Part shown: positions 36,601 through 48,260 of the stretch, piece by piece
Layout: each line of letters opens with the position of its first letter
Position numbering within the stretch: position 1 is the stretch's first letter
From: Patagioenas fasciata
Taxonomy: Eukaryota > Chordata > Aves > Columbiformes > Columbidae
Length of the DNA: 64,000 nucleotides
Direction of reading: 5' to 3'
NCBI RefSeq assembly: GCF_037038585.1
Contig: NC_092521.1
Span: forward strand, 76,127,398-76,191,397
Translations under genes and position numbers: made by a program
The notes under the pieces: generated by a model
The model's database searches: none
What the model was told of the DNA's origin: nothing
What the model saw: the letters and a program-made list of their open reading frames with translations, nothing else

Positions 36601-38935
36601 ATGCAGGAAATAAAGACCATGGATTAAAGCACAGGTATTATGATCCTCTTAGAACTTCTTTATGCCTGCTTCAAACTTAACTCTATCATTCTAGACTGCT
36701 CCTAGAAACTAGCAAGCTGAGCCCAGGGGCAAGATTCACAGATTATTTTCACAGGTGGAGGAGAAGAAAATGCCATCACCGCAGACTGCAGAGTCTGCTC
36801 CTCTCACAGACGGTTGTCACCTTGAGACATACGGTCCAGAAATCTCCACAGGACAGCTACTCCACAGGCTTGCCCGTGGACATCTAACATCAATGGATCC
36901 ACAGGTTTACAAGAAGGTTGTAATCATTTTTGGAAGAGAGTTAGGAGTACTCTGAGGCACCTCTGGACCCTGCAATAGTGACGCCCACTTACTCCTGAGA
37001 AACTAACTCCCTTTATTGCTCCCAAAAGGAAGTTTCATAGGGCTTGACCTGTGGGGAAAATTCCCTGCCAGTTGCTGTCCATCGGTGAATGAATTAGTCT
37101 TGAGTATGCAGGAGATGAGAGATGAGAGATTATAACGCCAGTTTGTGCCACCACACAGCATACCTCCGGTTCCATTAATCATGTGTGTTTCAGAGAGAAG
37201 GAAGAATCTGTTATTAATAAGCAAAGCAATGCTTCCTTGTCTCTCACTAGCAATCAGAGGAAGTCTCACATAAGAGAAATACCAATATAAATACAGTGCA
37301 AAAATTGACAATGCCATTCCATTTTGATCTCATTGTAGATGCTAACACATCTGATATTCAGAGATTCAAACTGTAGGTTTAATTTTCTGTCTCCAGCAAT
37401 TTTCTTTCATCAAACAATGTTGATTTCCTCAGTTTTCAGACATTCCATCTTCCTTTTTTATCATGTACAAGTTGCTGCCAGCTATACTTCAGTCTGCTAC
37501 TGATGCATTTAAACAGTTATATATGAATTCACATAAATGAATAAATGTTCCTGGTAGAACAGTTTTCAACAACATATAATAAAATTTCCAGAATATACTT
37601 CAGAGTTTCAAGTGGGCTTTTGGATTCTTTCTGTGTTAATCTAAATCAAATTTATATACTGTCTGGGTTCTTTTCTAACATGTTTTTCCTAGCTGAGGCA
37701 AACATGACTTCCTCAAATAATATCTCAACAGTGCTAATTATTTTTGGCTTCTTACAGTATTATCCAACACTGTAATATTTCTTACTAATGGGAAACATTT
37801 TAGCCATCATTAGTCATGATTACATTTTATTTTAATAGTTTCAGAGACTGAAAAACATATATGAGTTTTTTTAATACATTTCCACCTGTAAATAAAACAA
37901 AGTTTGTAGAGATATGCATATCAGAAGAGGCTTGAAGGACACCTGAACACCCAGATTATTGTTTTGTTCCTCGGCATATTTAAACAGGCTTAATTTTTCT
38001 TATGAAAATACTGAGATATATATGAGAAGTAACTGACAAGGGCAAAGCAAACTTTGAAGAACTAAGCTGACATGTTATTATGAGATAATATATGTCTTAA
38101 GCCATATAAGCCTGTGTAACCTACTACATATATATTAGGTTATGCTTAATCTTGTGTACAAAATATTGCCTAATGATGGAGCAAACTGCAAGACCCTAAA
38201 CATAGAAGACTCACATCAAATATTTTTGAAAGCAGATATCAGAGATGTGACTCCAAGTCTCAAAGTATCAGTCAAATTCCAGGATACACCAGCAAATACT
38301 ACGAAGAAAGGTATCAGTAGGGTTTGAATATTTACACATTAAAAGGTTTAATGTAGTAGATAACACAGGAGGAAATAAGACATGATTATTCCACCCATTG
38401 TTTCAAGAGATAGTTCAACTTTAGCTCTTTCCTTATTCATCTGACTTTTCAACAGTTTTATGGGTAGAAAAGTATTACTTCCCTTTTATTTTTATTTTCT
38501 CGTGTAAAGATTTTCTTGAATTTTGCGTCGATTTGCAGCATCATTATGAGCCTTGCTCTTCCATTCTCACTTGAAAGTAGAAGATAATAGAAACATAATT
38601 ATGTGCATTTTGAATGTTATCTCTGTTTTGTCACACTGGAGCAAGCACTCAGTACAACTATATAGGAAATATTCGGATGTAACCCCAGGCAACATATTTG
38701 AAAATGTCAGATGAATACATCAGTGTTTCACAGCAATCTCCTGCTGTGAAGTTTCCTTCATGTTTTATTTGAACAGAAAATTTTGTCGTAATATCAAACA
38801 TTAGGAATACTCAGAGTATGAGTTCTGCTTTTCACAGAGAATCTTTGCAAAGATTCAGGAAGAATTCTTATCAAAGAGCACCACAGAGAAGCATGCAAAA
38901 ACCAAACAGATTACTTGCTACAGACAGATGTGTCT

Positions 38936-38958
38936 ATATATCTATATATATCTATTTA
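38936..38958 (+). repeat. Short TATC/TA microsatellite
   Basis: tatatatctatatatatctat run. Confidence 0.75.
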
Positions 38959-39242
38959 TTGTAAAACACACCATACTTTGGAGCCTGATATGCTCTTTTG
39001 AAAGAAGATGTAGAAGAAGCTTTTGCTTACTCTGTCCTCCAGCCATAATGAGATAGATACAACTCAGTTGTGTGTCCAAAAACCATTTGAAATGGTTTTG
39101 TATGCAAATATGTTGCAACACATTGTTTATTAACAAAGAGTTGAGAGGAAAATATGTAAACTCCTCACTTTAAAAGCCTTAACAAAACCGATAAATACAT
39201 GTCTCCCTTAAAGCCTGATTGTAATTCTATTTATTTTAATAA

Positions 39243-39785
39243 TGTATTGATTTTGTCTGGGATACAGTTAATTTTCTTCATAGTAGCTTGTAGGGTGCTA
39301 CATTTCTGATTTATGATGAAAACAGTGTTGACAACACAACCATGTTTCAGTTATTGCTGAGCAGTGCTTGCACAGAGTCATGGCCTCTTCTGATTCTCAT
39401 GTTGCCCCACCAGAGAGTGGAATGGACAAGAAGCTGGAGAGGGACACAGCCAGGACAACTGACCCCAACTGACCAAAGGGATATTCCACACCATATGACG
39501 TCATCCTCAGTGTATAAAGCGGGGGGAAGAAGAAGGAAAAAGAAGAAAGAGGGATGGCATTTGGAGTAATGGCATTTGTCTTCCCAAGTAACCTTTAAGT
39601 CTGATGAAGCCTGGCTTTCCTGGAGGTAGCTAAACACCTGATGGGAAGCAGTAAATGGATTCCTCATTTTGCTTTGCTTGTGTGCACAGCTTTTGCTTTA
39701 GCTGTTAAACTGTCTTTATCTAAACCTACAACTTCTGTCATTTTTATGCTCCCATTCTCTCCCCAACCCACTGGGGGTTAAGAAC
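39243..39785 (+). mobile_element. ERVL-type solo LTR, + orientation, 3' end lost
   Basis: It starts TGTATTGATTTTGTCTGGGA at 39,243, a few changes from the canonical avian ERVL start TGTCCTGGTTTTGTCTGGG. Next come 'gttaattttcttcatagtagc', the 'ttgctgagcagtgcttgcac' block, the CRE/TATA promoter (39,496-39,519), and the 3' motifs 'ttaaactgtctttatctaaac' and 'cccattctctccccaaccca'. The usual terminal segment after 'actggggg' is missing, so the right end is truncated or deleted and no TSD is found. No coding remnants adjoin it. The 75-106 codon frames overlapping it are chance. Confidence 0.9.
39496..39519 (+). promoter_or_regulatory. LTR promoter: perfect CRE palindrome plus TATA box
   Basis: TGACGTCA (39,496-39,503) is a perfect cAMP-response element, the site for CREB/ATF bZIP factors. 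TATAAAG follows at 39,513-39,519, nine bases later. Both elements are intact despite the CpG in the CRE, which usually decays in methylated repeats. A transcript would start about 39,545 and run rightward. Confidence 0.65.
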
Positions 39786-42700
39786 ATTAAAGGCTGCCAT
39801 TTGTCCCTTCTGCTACACAATTTTCAAATCCTGAAAATATAAACTAATTATTGTTGCTTAAACAGAGGAAGTGTGATCCCTGAGTTTCTAAATTATGTAA
39901 GACACACTAGGGTTCAGAGTGAGGTCCAGCTACATTGGCCAATCCGTGATTTCTTATAGAAAGCCGTTAATGTTGACTGTTTCTTATTAAAACAGAATCT
40001 ATGAGAGAAAATATGACTGTGTGCACATCTTCTTGAAACAGAACACAGATTGCCACAATTTATTCAGAAAAATTAAATAATCAGTCAATCATTGTTGCAA
40101 TTGTTTTATATTGTGTAATGTCTCACTCTTTGACCAGTGTCAAATGAACACTAATGAGATGTATCTAAAACAAAGAGGAAGAACAAAAGACAGAGAGATT
40201 AAAGAAGGAAATTCTGAAGGCTCTTTTCAGACTTCAGAACTCATTGGTTTTCTTGTTGCTGATCAGTTGTTCACTGGGAACAAACTGAACATAAGAATCA
40301 TTGATGTGAGGTCACCCTGTTAACATGCAGTTGAAATAGCACATTTTTGGGCATTCCACGTTTCTATGAGAATTAAGCCATTCTGATAAATCTTTCACAA
40401 ATGGTGTACCTTGCTAGCACAAATCATTGCCACTTTAGTTGCTTTCTGTTAATAGACCTGACTGAAAAACCAAGGGTTTTGATCCAAAAGAAACTGGCTT
40501 TTTGTTTATTACCCAGGATGTGAAAATTCCTCTCTACACAATGAAACTGATATTTGGAAGGAAGCCCCAGACTTTCTATACTGGGATAGAATTCAACATT
40601 AGAATAAACAAAAAAGCAGGCTCTGCTTGTAAGACAAGGTCCTTAGTTTTAGATGGGTTTACTTGGCATACCAAGGGTTAGAAAACATGGGAGCATACAT
40701 TTTCCGCCGGCGCATTGGATCATCACAATGAAACCTATAAGGACTCTATCCTGGATGCACAGAAATTTTGTTAAATCTGAGAATTTTCAAAGAAAACATT
40801 TCAAGGCTCAAAATATAAACATTTTACAAATAAATTTTGGCATAAACCGCAAGATTCTTTCTGATTCTAATTGCTAATATTTGCAAAATATGCTTCAATG
40901 TCTGTCCCTCAAATATTTATTCCCATTGCACGACACGTCTTCATCCCTATTAAACTTTTTTTACTGGGACTACTTCTTGCATGAGCCTAAGGAACCACTT
41001 TCTCTGTTTATACAGAGTCAACAGAGATGGAAAGAGATAAGAAAGGCGACCAGCATGTTAAATAGTGACATCAATTCACTGTCTGTAAGATCCAAACTGT
41101 TTGGATCATATTTGCCTTTAGTAGGTATTTTCTGCCTTTTGCTTTCTGAAGAAGCCTATCTAGGACTTAGGCAGGAAATAAACTTTATGGAGGAGTGATT
41201 AATGGATTGGTCATTGTGCTGCTTTAGTTATAGTCAGGTACAGGGAAGAAATCTCCTGAAAGACAGTGAGAAATGGTTTCAAAAGCATAAGAAGACAAGC
41301 AGATTGCTTATCAGGCAATATGGAGTGAACAAAGGGAGAGCGAAATTGTAAATGCCAGGCAGTAGAACGCTAAGGTAGATTGAAAAACCCACAAGTCAGG
41401 GAACAGTAGTTTGAACCACATTTGAAATGCAAGGGAAAACCATTGATCTGGAAAGACAAGAAACTTGCCATGATGACAGCAATTAGATAGTTCTTTTCAG
41501 TACAGTTAGTCAAATGGACACAATTTAATGGTGTACTTTTCTTCTGGGAAGGTAATTCCATGCTTCCTGCACAAGATGGTGTCTGTGTTTTACTAAGTGT
41601 GGTTATTGCGATGGAACTGTCCATTTGATTTGTCCTGGCTGATTTGCACTTGATTTTATGAACACTTCTCAAGGTGGTGTCCTTGCACCTTCCCTGAGTA
41701 TCCAGAGCTGAGTAATGCTCATGAAATGCAGGATGGGATGAACAATGGACATGGATGAACTCAACAGAGAGAGCTCCTGTGAAGCACAGGAAACAGTTAG
41801 GCAGCTAGGACTTGGAAAGAAAGGCCTGAAAAACAATTCACAGTGACTTGTTAGATCTGACCAGTTTACTATAACTCAGGAAGTTTCAGGAAATTCTTTG
41901 ACTTAAAGCAAGACTGAAGGACTGTGCAAGGATAGTTTAGGCAGGTGGGAGTCCTGGTTACAAAGCCTCTTATTTAGCTCTCAGACAGCAGATCTGTGTT
42001 TTCTCTAAGAATTTTGTTGTTCTGGTCTGGTTTGTTATAAGTTTGAGATCCTTTGACAGGGAAGAGGAAATCAGCAATACAGAGCTGAGGACAGATGACA
42101 CCAAATAGCAAGTGATTAATGATTTTGCTACGTAAAATACCTAGGTAAAGGCCAAAACTGTGGTGAGTTGCACAGAGCAAGAGGGCATCAGACTCATACT
42201 GTTCATGGCTATTGTGTATGGTATCTGCAAGTGTTCTAGGCTATATTTCAGCAAAACCTGAAAATAAATAGAGAGAAAAATGATCAAAATGTCAGCTTGT
42301 GAGGAATGTTAAAGTGAGTGAAAAGTTGCAGTTCTGCTATGGGGGAGATATTAAATCAATGACAAAAGTTTTGTGGAAGATTAGAAATATAGAGTGAGAA
42401 GGTTAAGTGAAAGCATTCCGTGAGAATGCAATACAGGTGTGATTATATGATAGTTTAAATTCCCACCAAACATTAAGGACTGACAAGATGTAAAATGGCT
42501 ATGGAGTTCCCACCCTTTTCTCTGACTGTAGATACAAACACCAGGAAAGTTGTTTCCCACAGAACAGTCCTGTGTATGCAGGCAATTAAGCAAAATTTTT
42601 AAAAGGCTTTTCCACCCTTTCTTGTGGATTACAGAGTAAGCATATTCTACCTCTGGAGTTATTCTAAAATTAGAATAAGAATATATGAGTAACTCTAGAA

Positions 42701-45700
42701 TACAAGGCCTTTGTCAATTCAGCCACTCTAACATCTCAGTTTCAACATCTTGGACATCAATTTAACAGAGAACAGACAGCTATCAAATTGTACACCTCTC
42801 TGATACCCTTTGGAAGGAAGCAGCTGTGCTTCTAAACAGGACTCTGCTGAGCAACAAAGAGTTTTCTGGTAAATACTGTTGTAAATACGTGATTTTATTG
42901 CTTTCAGCAGTTGCTGCAAAAGCAATCTTTGCCTCCAGGTCATGGAATAAAATATTATTGTAAAATAGTTTAATAAAATATGTTGCTTGACAGTGATAAT
43001 TTTAACTTTTCTTTACATTTATCAGCTTTCTGGAAATGTGACAGGAGTAATTACAAAATTTTTCTTAAATCCGCATGTTATGATTATATATGGTGAATCT
43101 GTTGAGAATATCTTTGCTTCCTCAGGCTTTCTTTCTGCTTTTGTAGCCTAATAAAGACCCAGGGCAAAATATCTGCAGCTGAGTATAGTTAAATTTTTCG
43201 TATTGAGTTATGGAGAACTTTCCAAAGTGTGCATTTTCTGATGATGCTTTTACTCTGTGTACAAATATTAGTATTAGGCTTCTATGTCTGCTTTAGAAAC
43301 AAGGTTAAATCTTGACATTATTTATGACTTTTCTCTAGATACATGAGAAGAGCTAAAATAATGCCTGGGGGCTAAACTGTAGAAAGGAAAGATAACTACA
43401 TTAGGTCCTTTTGGAGGAATCTAAGTATTTGGCTTTTTGATATATTTAAACCTATGTTTTATTGACTAAACCATATGTAATCGTGTAATATTCTATATGA
43501 AGATATTTTATGTATCCTATGTTTCTGCCAGAAACTTAAACCATTCACCTTGTTTAATAATATTTTGTTCTGTTTTGCTCAAGATATCACTAACAATATC
43601 TGATATCTGGCTAAGATGACCCAGTTTTTGAATAGTTTCAAATACTTATTGTAATAAACCTTGGTATATGTGAAATCTGAGAAACAATCAGGATACTTCA
43701 GGGCAGTCTTTTATTGTGTATCAGAAGGTATTCACTAGTTCCAGAAACTTCTGAAATTATTTAAGCTTTTATCAGAGGTGTTATGCACTGTTTTAGGAAT
43801 TGTATTTATTTGAAATACAGATTGCACTGGTATCTTGCATTTACACTATTGTTTTCACTATCATGAAGTTTTTCTACAGAGCAACTATTCTTGTATATGT
43901 TAATTTACTAGAAGTGGTATTAAGTGCTCTGATTAATTTCATCGACTTAATGTAAACCAATAGCTGTCAATGCTTATGTTGCACTGGTAAAAATGACTTT
44001 CAGATCTAAATTCTTGGTACCATCAATCTACAATCCAAACTTCATGGCAGATGAAGTTGGCAAGACTAAGTCTGGAGGCCAATAAACATGAGGGTTGCAA
44101 TGGGGCACATAATAAAAAGAATAATTTTGAGGGTCAGATGTAAGGAATTCATGTGAAATTCAGTACCACAGTAATCAATTAGTTTATTTAGCACAGCACA
44201 ATGGAGAATGAGAAAACAGTTTTGTGCTGAATAGATAGACTCCTCAATTATTAACAGTGTTGAACAATGGATATAAAGTAACTAGGAGCAAATGCAGTTT
44301 GGAAATTAGAAGGTTATTTGAGATAATCTTATCACTTTTATAAAGAATCATTTTTAGTGTCATTATACATGACAAGAAAGAAGCAAACCAAGAGACCTCT
44401 TCCTGGCTGTATTTATTTCTAAAAGAAATGAGCATTACATACTTTAGAGACAAAAGAGACACAATTCTTCTTCTACAAATATTGCTATCAAGCATTCTAT
44501 AGTATGCTGTTTAAAATCTTCCAAATATTTCCTCTGTGTGTACCAAGCAAATGTCCTGTCCATCAGCCTACTTCATTCCTGATCTCTGAACTCCAATATA
44601 TATAATTTATATTTGATCTTCAGAGAATAATCATGAGCAGAATCACCACGGATTAAAAATAATAATAAAAAAAAAAGGTTAAAAGGTTCTTTTGAGGCCT
44701 CTTTTCCAGCAGTATACAGCCACATAAAAATTTCAACTCAACCCTGCCACAAATCAACATTTTACCACAAACAGAGAATGATCAATAATGACTGCAGGGA
44801 AAAAAACAAATGTTTTTATCAGAAAAACTTGCTCTTCCTGAAAGAAAATGAAATTTTGCCTTGGATCAGTCCATGGTCTCTACAAAACTGTGAATGCATG
44901 AAGTAAATGACTACTAAAAGAAATGTTTGCGTTTTGAGTTTTGTTTTGTTTTTTCTGTCTCTTTATGGCTTGTATGTGAAACAGAGGGAGAAAAAGAGAC
45001 TGTATGCTCATGCAGGGCTGCTGTCATGTTATTCAAAGAGAATTGCAATTACCTTAATTTAGCAGACCTGTATCAAGATTACTCCTGATATCACTGAATG
45101 AAAATTATCATATGTTAATGAATACCAAGACAAGTATGACAAAGATAATAATTGATAGGTTAGTACATTTTTATTAGGCCTCTTGTAACACATTAGAAGG
45201 AAAAACAAGATAAGTTGATTGAAATTATTTCAGAAGGCTACTTAATTCCTGAGATTTCTGCTGTGATGGTAGTTATGACAGTCTTTGAATACTGATCTGA
45301 ACCACCTGATGCAGAAAGACCTTTCTTACTTTGACTTGGAACAGTGGACTTGTGGTCATGAAATGAAATCTAGTATCTAACTAGTATTTCTGGGTTTAAT
45401 AACTACAGCAATATCCAAGACAAATTTAGCTTCTCACAAACTGAAATCTGACAGACAAGATACACTTGTGGCACTTTGAAAAGGTCCTTGGCATTAACTG
45501 TTAAAGCAGACAAATCAATCCTCCAGAACCAGCCTGAATCAAATATAGTCACATCATGATCCACTCCTCTAAGGATGTAATGGGAATTACAGCCAGTTAG
45601 ATTAATTGTTCAAAAATTACAAGTTCACACAAAATAAAAGAACATATTTTTTCTTTTCAAAGGCAAATAGGCAAAATCACTGAACATAACTTTTCTAGTG

Positions 45701-46439
45701 TGGTTCTATGATGTAAAATTGTGGGAATATCTAACACAAAAACTAACTTGAACAAAGATTATTGCAGTAATAGGTCAGTTCAGTGTTGAAATTATAAAGG
45801 GCGTTTAGTAGGTTCAAATCTAGTGCAAACTATTTCTGAAATGAACATATAACAAGCATGGGAAAAAAAAGAGAACCCCATGAGTTCTAAGTAAAACTCA
45901 TGCAGGTGTTCATTTGGTACATCATTTTCACATTGTAAATAGGTAAGTCTTTTAATGTCCCATATTTTTTATGATATTCATTGATTGCCATCACTGTGCT
46001 CAACACTACTTAGAATATTTGATATGGCTCCTAGAATTACAATGTGAAACAGTACGAGTTTTGATCAGTTTAGTAATATAACTGACAGTTTATTTGCAGT
46101 TTCCAGATTAGAGTGCTCTGGGTCAGTCCTTCAAAAAGAGAAATAGATACAGATGTTAGTATCTACACACAGAGAGAGAATTTTGTGGCAATATCTACTT
46201 GACTCAGTGCAAGGTAGAAAGCTTGTGGTCTCATAATCATTAGTTCATGAGCAGTAATGCTGCTTATTAGAGGTTGGGGAAAAGAGTGTTTGTTGGAAGA
46301 CTTGTACCCTGGCCTAGATAATGTAGGCAGGATGACATAACCAGTGCAATTTTGACTTGTAAGAAAAGTAGGCATCCCTGCTATTGTGGGAGTTTCTCTG
46401 TGAGCTGGAAGAGGGTTTAGGATGTCACTATTCAGAATG
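39786..46439. other. Long AT-rich stretch, no gene seen
   Basis: About 6.7 kb of AT-rich DNA. Frames up to about 105 codons (for example 40,881-41,198) have no recognisable motif. A B-box-like GGTTCAAATCT near 45,811 is not accompanied by a tRNA fold. No repeat family is recognised. Confidence 0.5.
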
Positions 46440-46810
46440 TAGAACCCCTGAAGTGTGTCCATGGTTGATGAAACGAGTCACTACTTTAATGACCTGGCTT
46501 CTTTGGCAACGTCACTTGGTAGCGGAGGAGTATGGAGAGCCATATACTATGTGTCTGTGTGCTGTTATGTTAACTAGGGGACAGGAGTGCACCTTTGGTC
46601 CCAGACTCCTTAACTCTGCACACTGTATGTGGGCTGACAATTAGGAGGAATTAGGGGCTGTCAGAACCCAGAGGGGAGGGGATGGGGCGATCGCACAATG
46701 TCAGAATGCCGGTGAAGTCGCCAGTATTACAACAGTTTGAACCATCTGAGGAGTTGCCCCTGTATGTGCAAGTCGTGGCCCATGAACCACTGTGGACGAA
46801 GCACCTTTAA
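46440..46810 (+). other. Small GC-richer island, coding-like but unidentified
   Basis: Unlike its flanks, this segment is GC-richer and has several CpGs, including the palindrome GCGATCGC (46,687-46,694). An 86-codon frame ends at 46,644. A second frame starting at 46,707 (MPVKSPVLQQFEPSEELPLY...) is open for 33 codons to TAA and looks protein-like. No family is recognised and the two frames do not join cleanly. It could be a decayed retrocopy, an ERV fragment or chance. Confidence 0.25.
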
Positions 46811-47689
46811 TAGCAACATGCTGTGTAAGGTACTTGCCTACCTAAAGAAATAGAGTTCAACATTCATTCTTCTCTACTGGTGTTTTAATTGAAAGTGCTT
46901 ACAAAGTCAATTAGAAACTTCTCATGAGGAGCTATATTTCAAAAAGCAATTAACAGTTTCAGAGGCAATGATGCAACCATTTACATCTTTTAGGATAACA
47001 TCTTTATGTATTAGTTTTACAGAAATAATGGGTTTATTGCAATGATGTTGTGATTATGTTTTACGTGACTCAAATATTCTATACCTGTTGACATTTTTAG
47101 TGCCACCAAATCAGATAAACCTGATGCACCCAGAAAAAGAATAGTTAGAGCTAAATATTTCTAAAGTGGATAAATCCTAATAGTAATTCATTAACCTTCA
47201 ATCTTCCATGCTTACTCATTAAATATATAAAAAAAAAAAAGCTACCAAGATTACTCAAGGCTAAGCAATAACAAGAGCATAAAAGAATGCATGAATGCAT
47301 AAATGAATTTGAAGTGAGTTAAACAAGAGTTCTTATTGGTTTTCATTGAGAAACATTGTTATTCCCACAGGAATTTATTTGTTATCTTCCATTGATGGTT
47401 GTCTATCCTACTGCAGTCTGCAGTAACAGTAATTGCACATGATACAAGCTTAATAGCATACGCATTTCTGGAGTAGATAAATGCTATTACGATCATTTTC
47501 ATCTCTTATTGGAAATGGTAATTTATATAAACACATCATGTAAGTGAATGAAACTTAAATACACTCTATATCATAGGACTTTTATTCCACTTGTCATTTT
47601 TACCCTGTATTTGCTGCAGTCGCCAACTGAAAACAGCTGTATATTCAATGTATATATGGATATTACCTGCAGATTTTTTTTTCTTTTTA
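46811..47689. other. Non-coding stretch, nothing recognised
   Basis: AT-rich sequence with a short A run near 47,229-47,240. Nothing else is seen. Confidence 0.5.
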
Positions 47690-47699
47690 TTTTTGCAGG

Positions 47700-48022
47700 G
47701 ATCACTTCCAACAGCTGCATTAACAGCAGTCACAGAGATGGAGAACCATAAGTAACCTTGTGCAAGAGATCATCTAGTCTTAACCCCATGCACCAAGGAA
47801 GGAGACAGACCACCCTTGACAGACACCGATCTATCCTAAACATTGAAGAATGCTTCCATCATTTTTTTCCTAGTTTTCTGTTTCACTCCTCTACTATCCT
47901 ACAGCTTCAGTGTTTTCCCCCCATCACCCTGCTATCAAGTCTTTTTGTAGATTAAGCTCATTTTTCCTGCCACATGTCTCCAGTGACCACAAATGACAAT
48001 TTATCTCTCTCCAGATAGCTTT

Positions 48023-48067
<45 letters not shown>

Positions 48068-48260
48068 GTGTGTATATACATATATATATGTAATGTTTTA
48101 GAGAACTCCTAATTCTTTCAGTCTTCAGACTAGCCAGAGAAGGCTCACTAGAGAATTTGCAACCTACAGTACCCAAAGCTGGACATAGAACTACCCAGAA
48201 CTGGACACAGTTTCAGCTGAAGACTCAGTGGGTAAAAGCAGAATGAAGTCCCTACCACCT
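47700..48260 (-). mobile_element. Decayed antisense CR1, interrupted by a microsatellite (tentative)
   Basis: At 48,189-48,212 'acccagaactggacacag' is the complement of the CR1 ORF2 'CVQFWAP' region. At 47,766-47,800 'gagatcatctagtcttaacccc' is the complement of the CR1 3' UTR 'ggactagatgatctc' block. The two landmarks are about 420-450 nt apart, roughly as in the intact copy at 11.7-12.4 kb. The sequence between them is largely unrecognisable and holds the TA/TG microsatellite. Confidence 0.4.
48022..48090 (+). repeat. TA-TG-TA compound microsatellite
   Basis: A block of (TA)n, then about ten TG units, then (TA)n with interspersed TGTG and ending in tatatatatg. The flanking TA blocks are self-complementary and could extrude as a cruciform. 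Confidence 0.95.

Larger units (their letters stand above)
33366..39242. other. Long AT-rich stretch, no gene seen
   Basis: About 5.9 kb. It includes a TATATG microsatellite (33,600-33,655), a CA-rich bit with ACACATGTGT (34,505-34,545) and a short TATC run (38,936-38,958). The 123-codon frame at 34,007-34,378 and the others have no recognisable domain. No CR1 tail or tRNA is visible. Confidence 0.5.

Noticed and set aside
45770..45840. tRNA-like B box (GGTTCAAATCT)
   Set aside because: No A box at the right distance and no cloverleaf pairing could be found.
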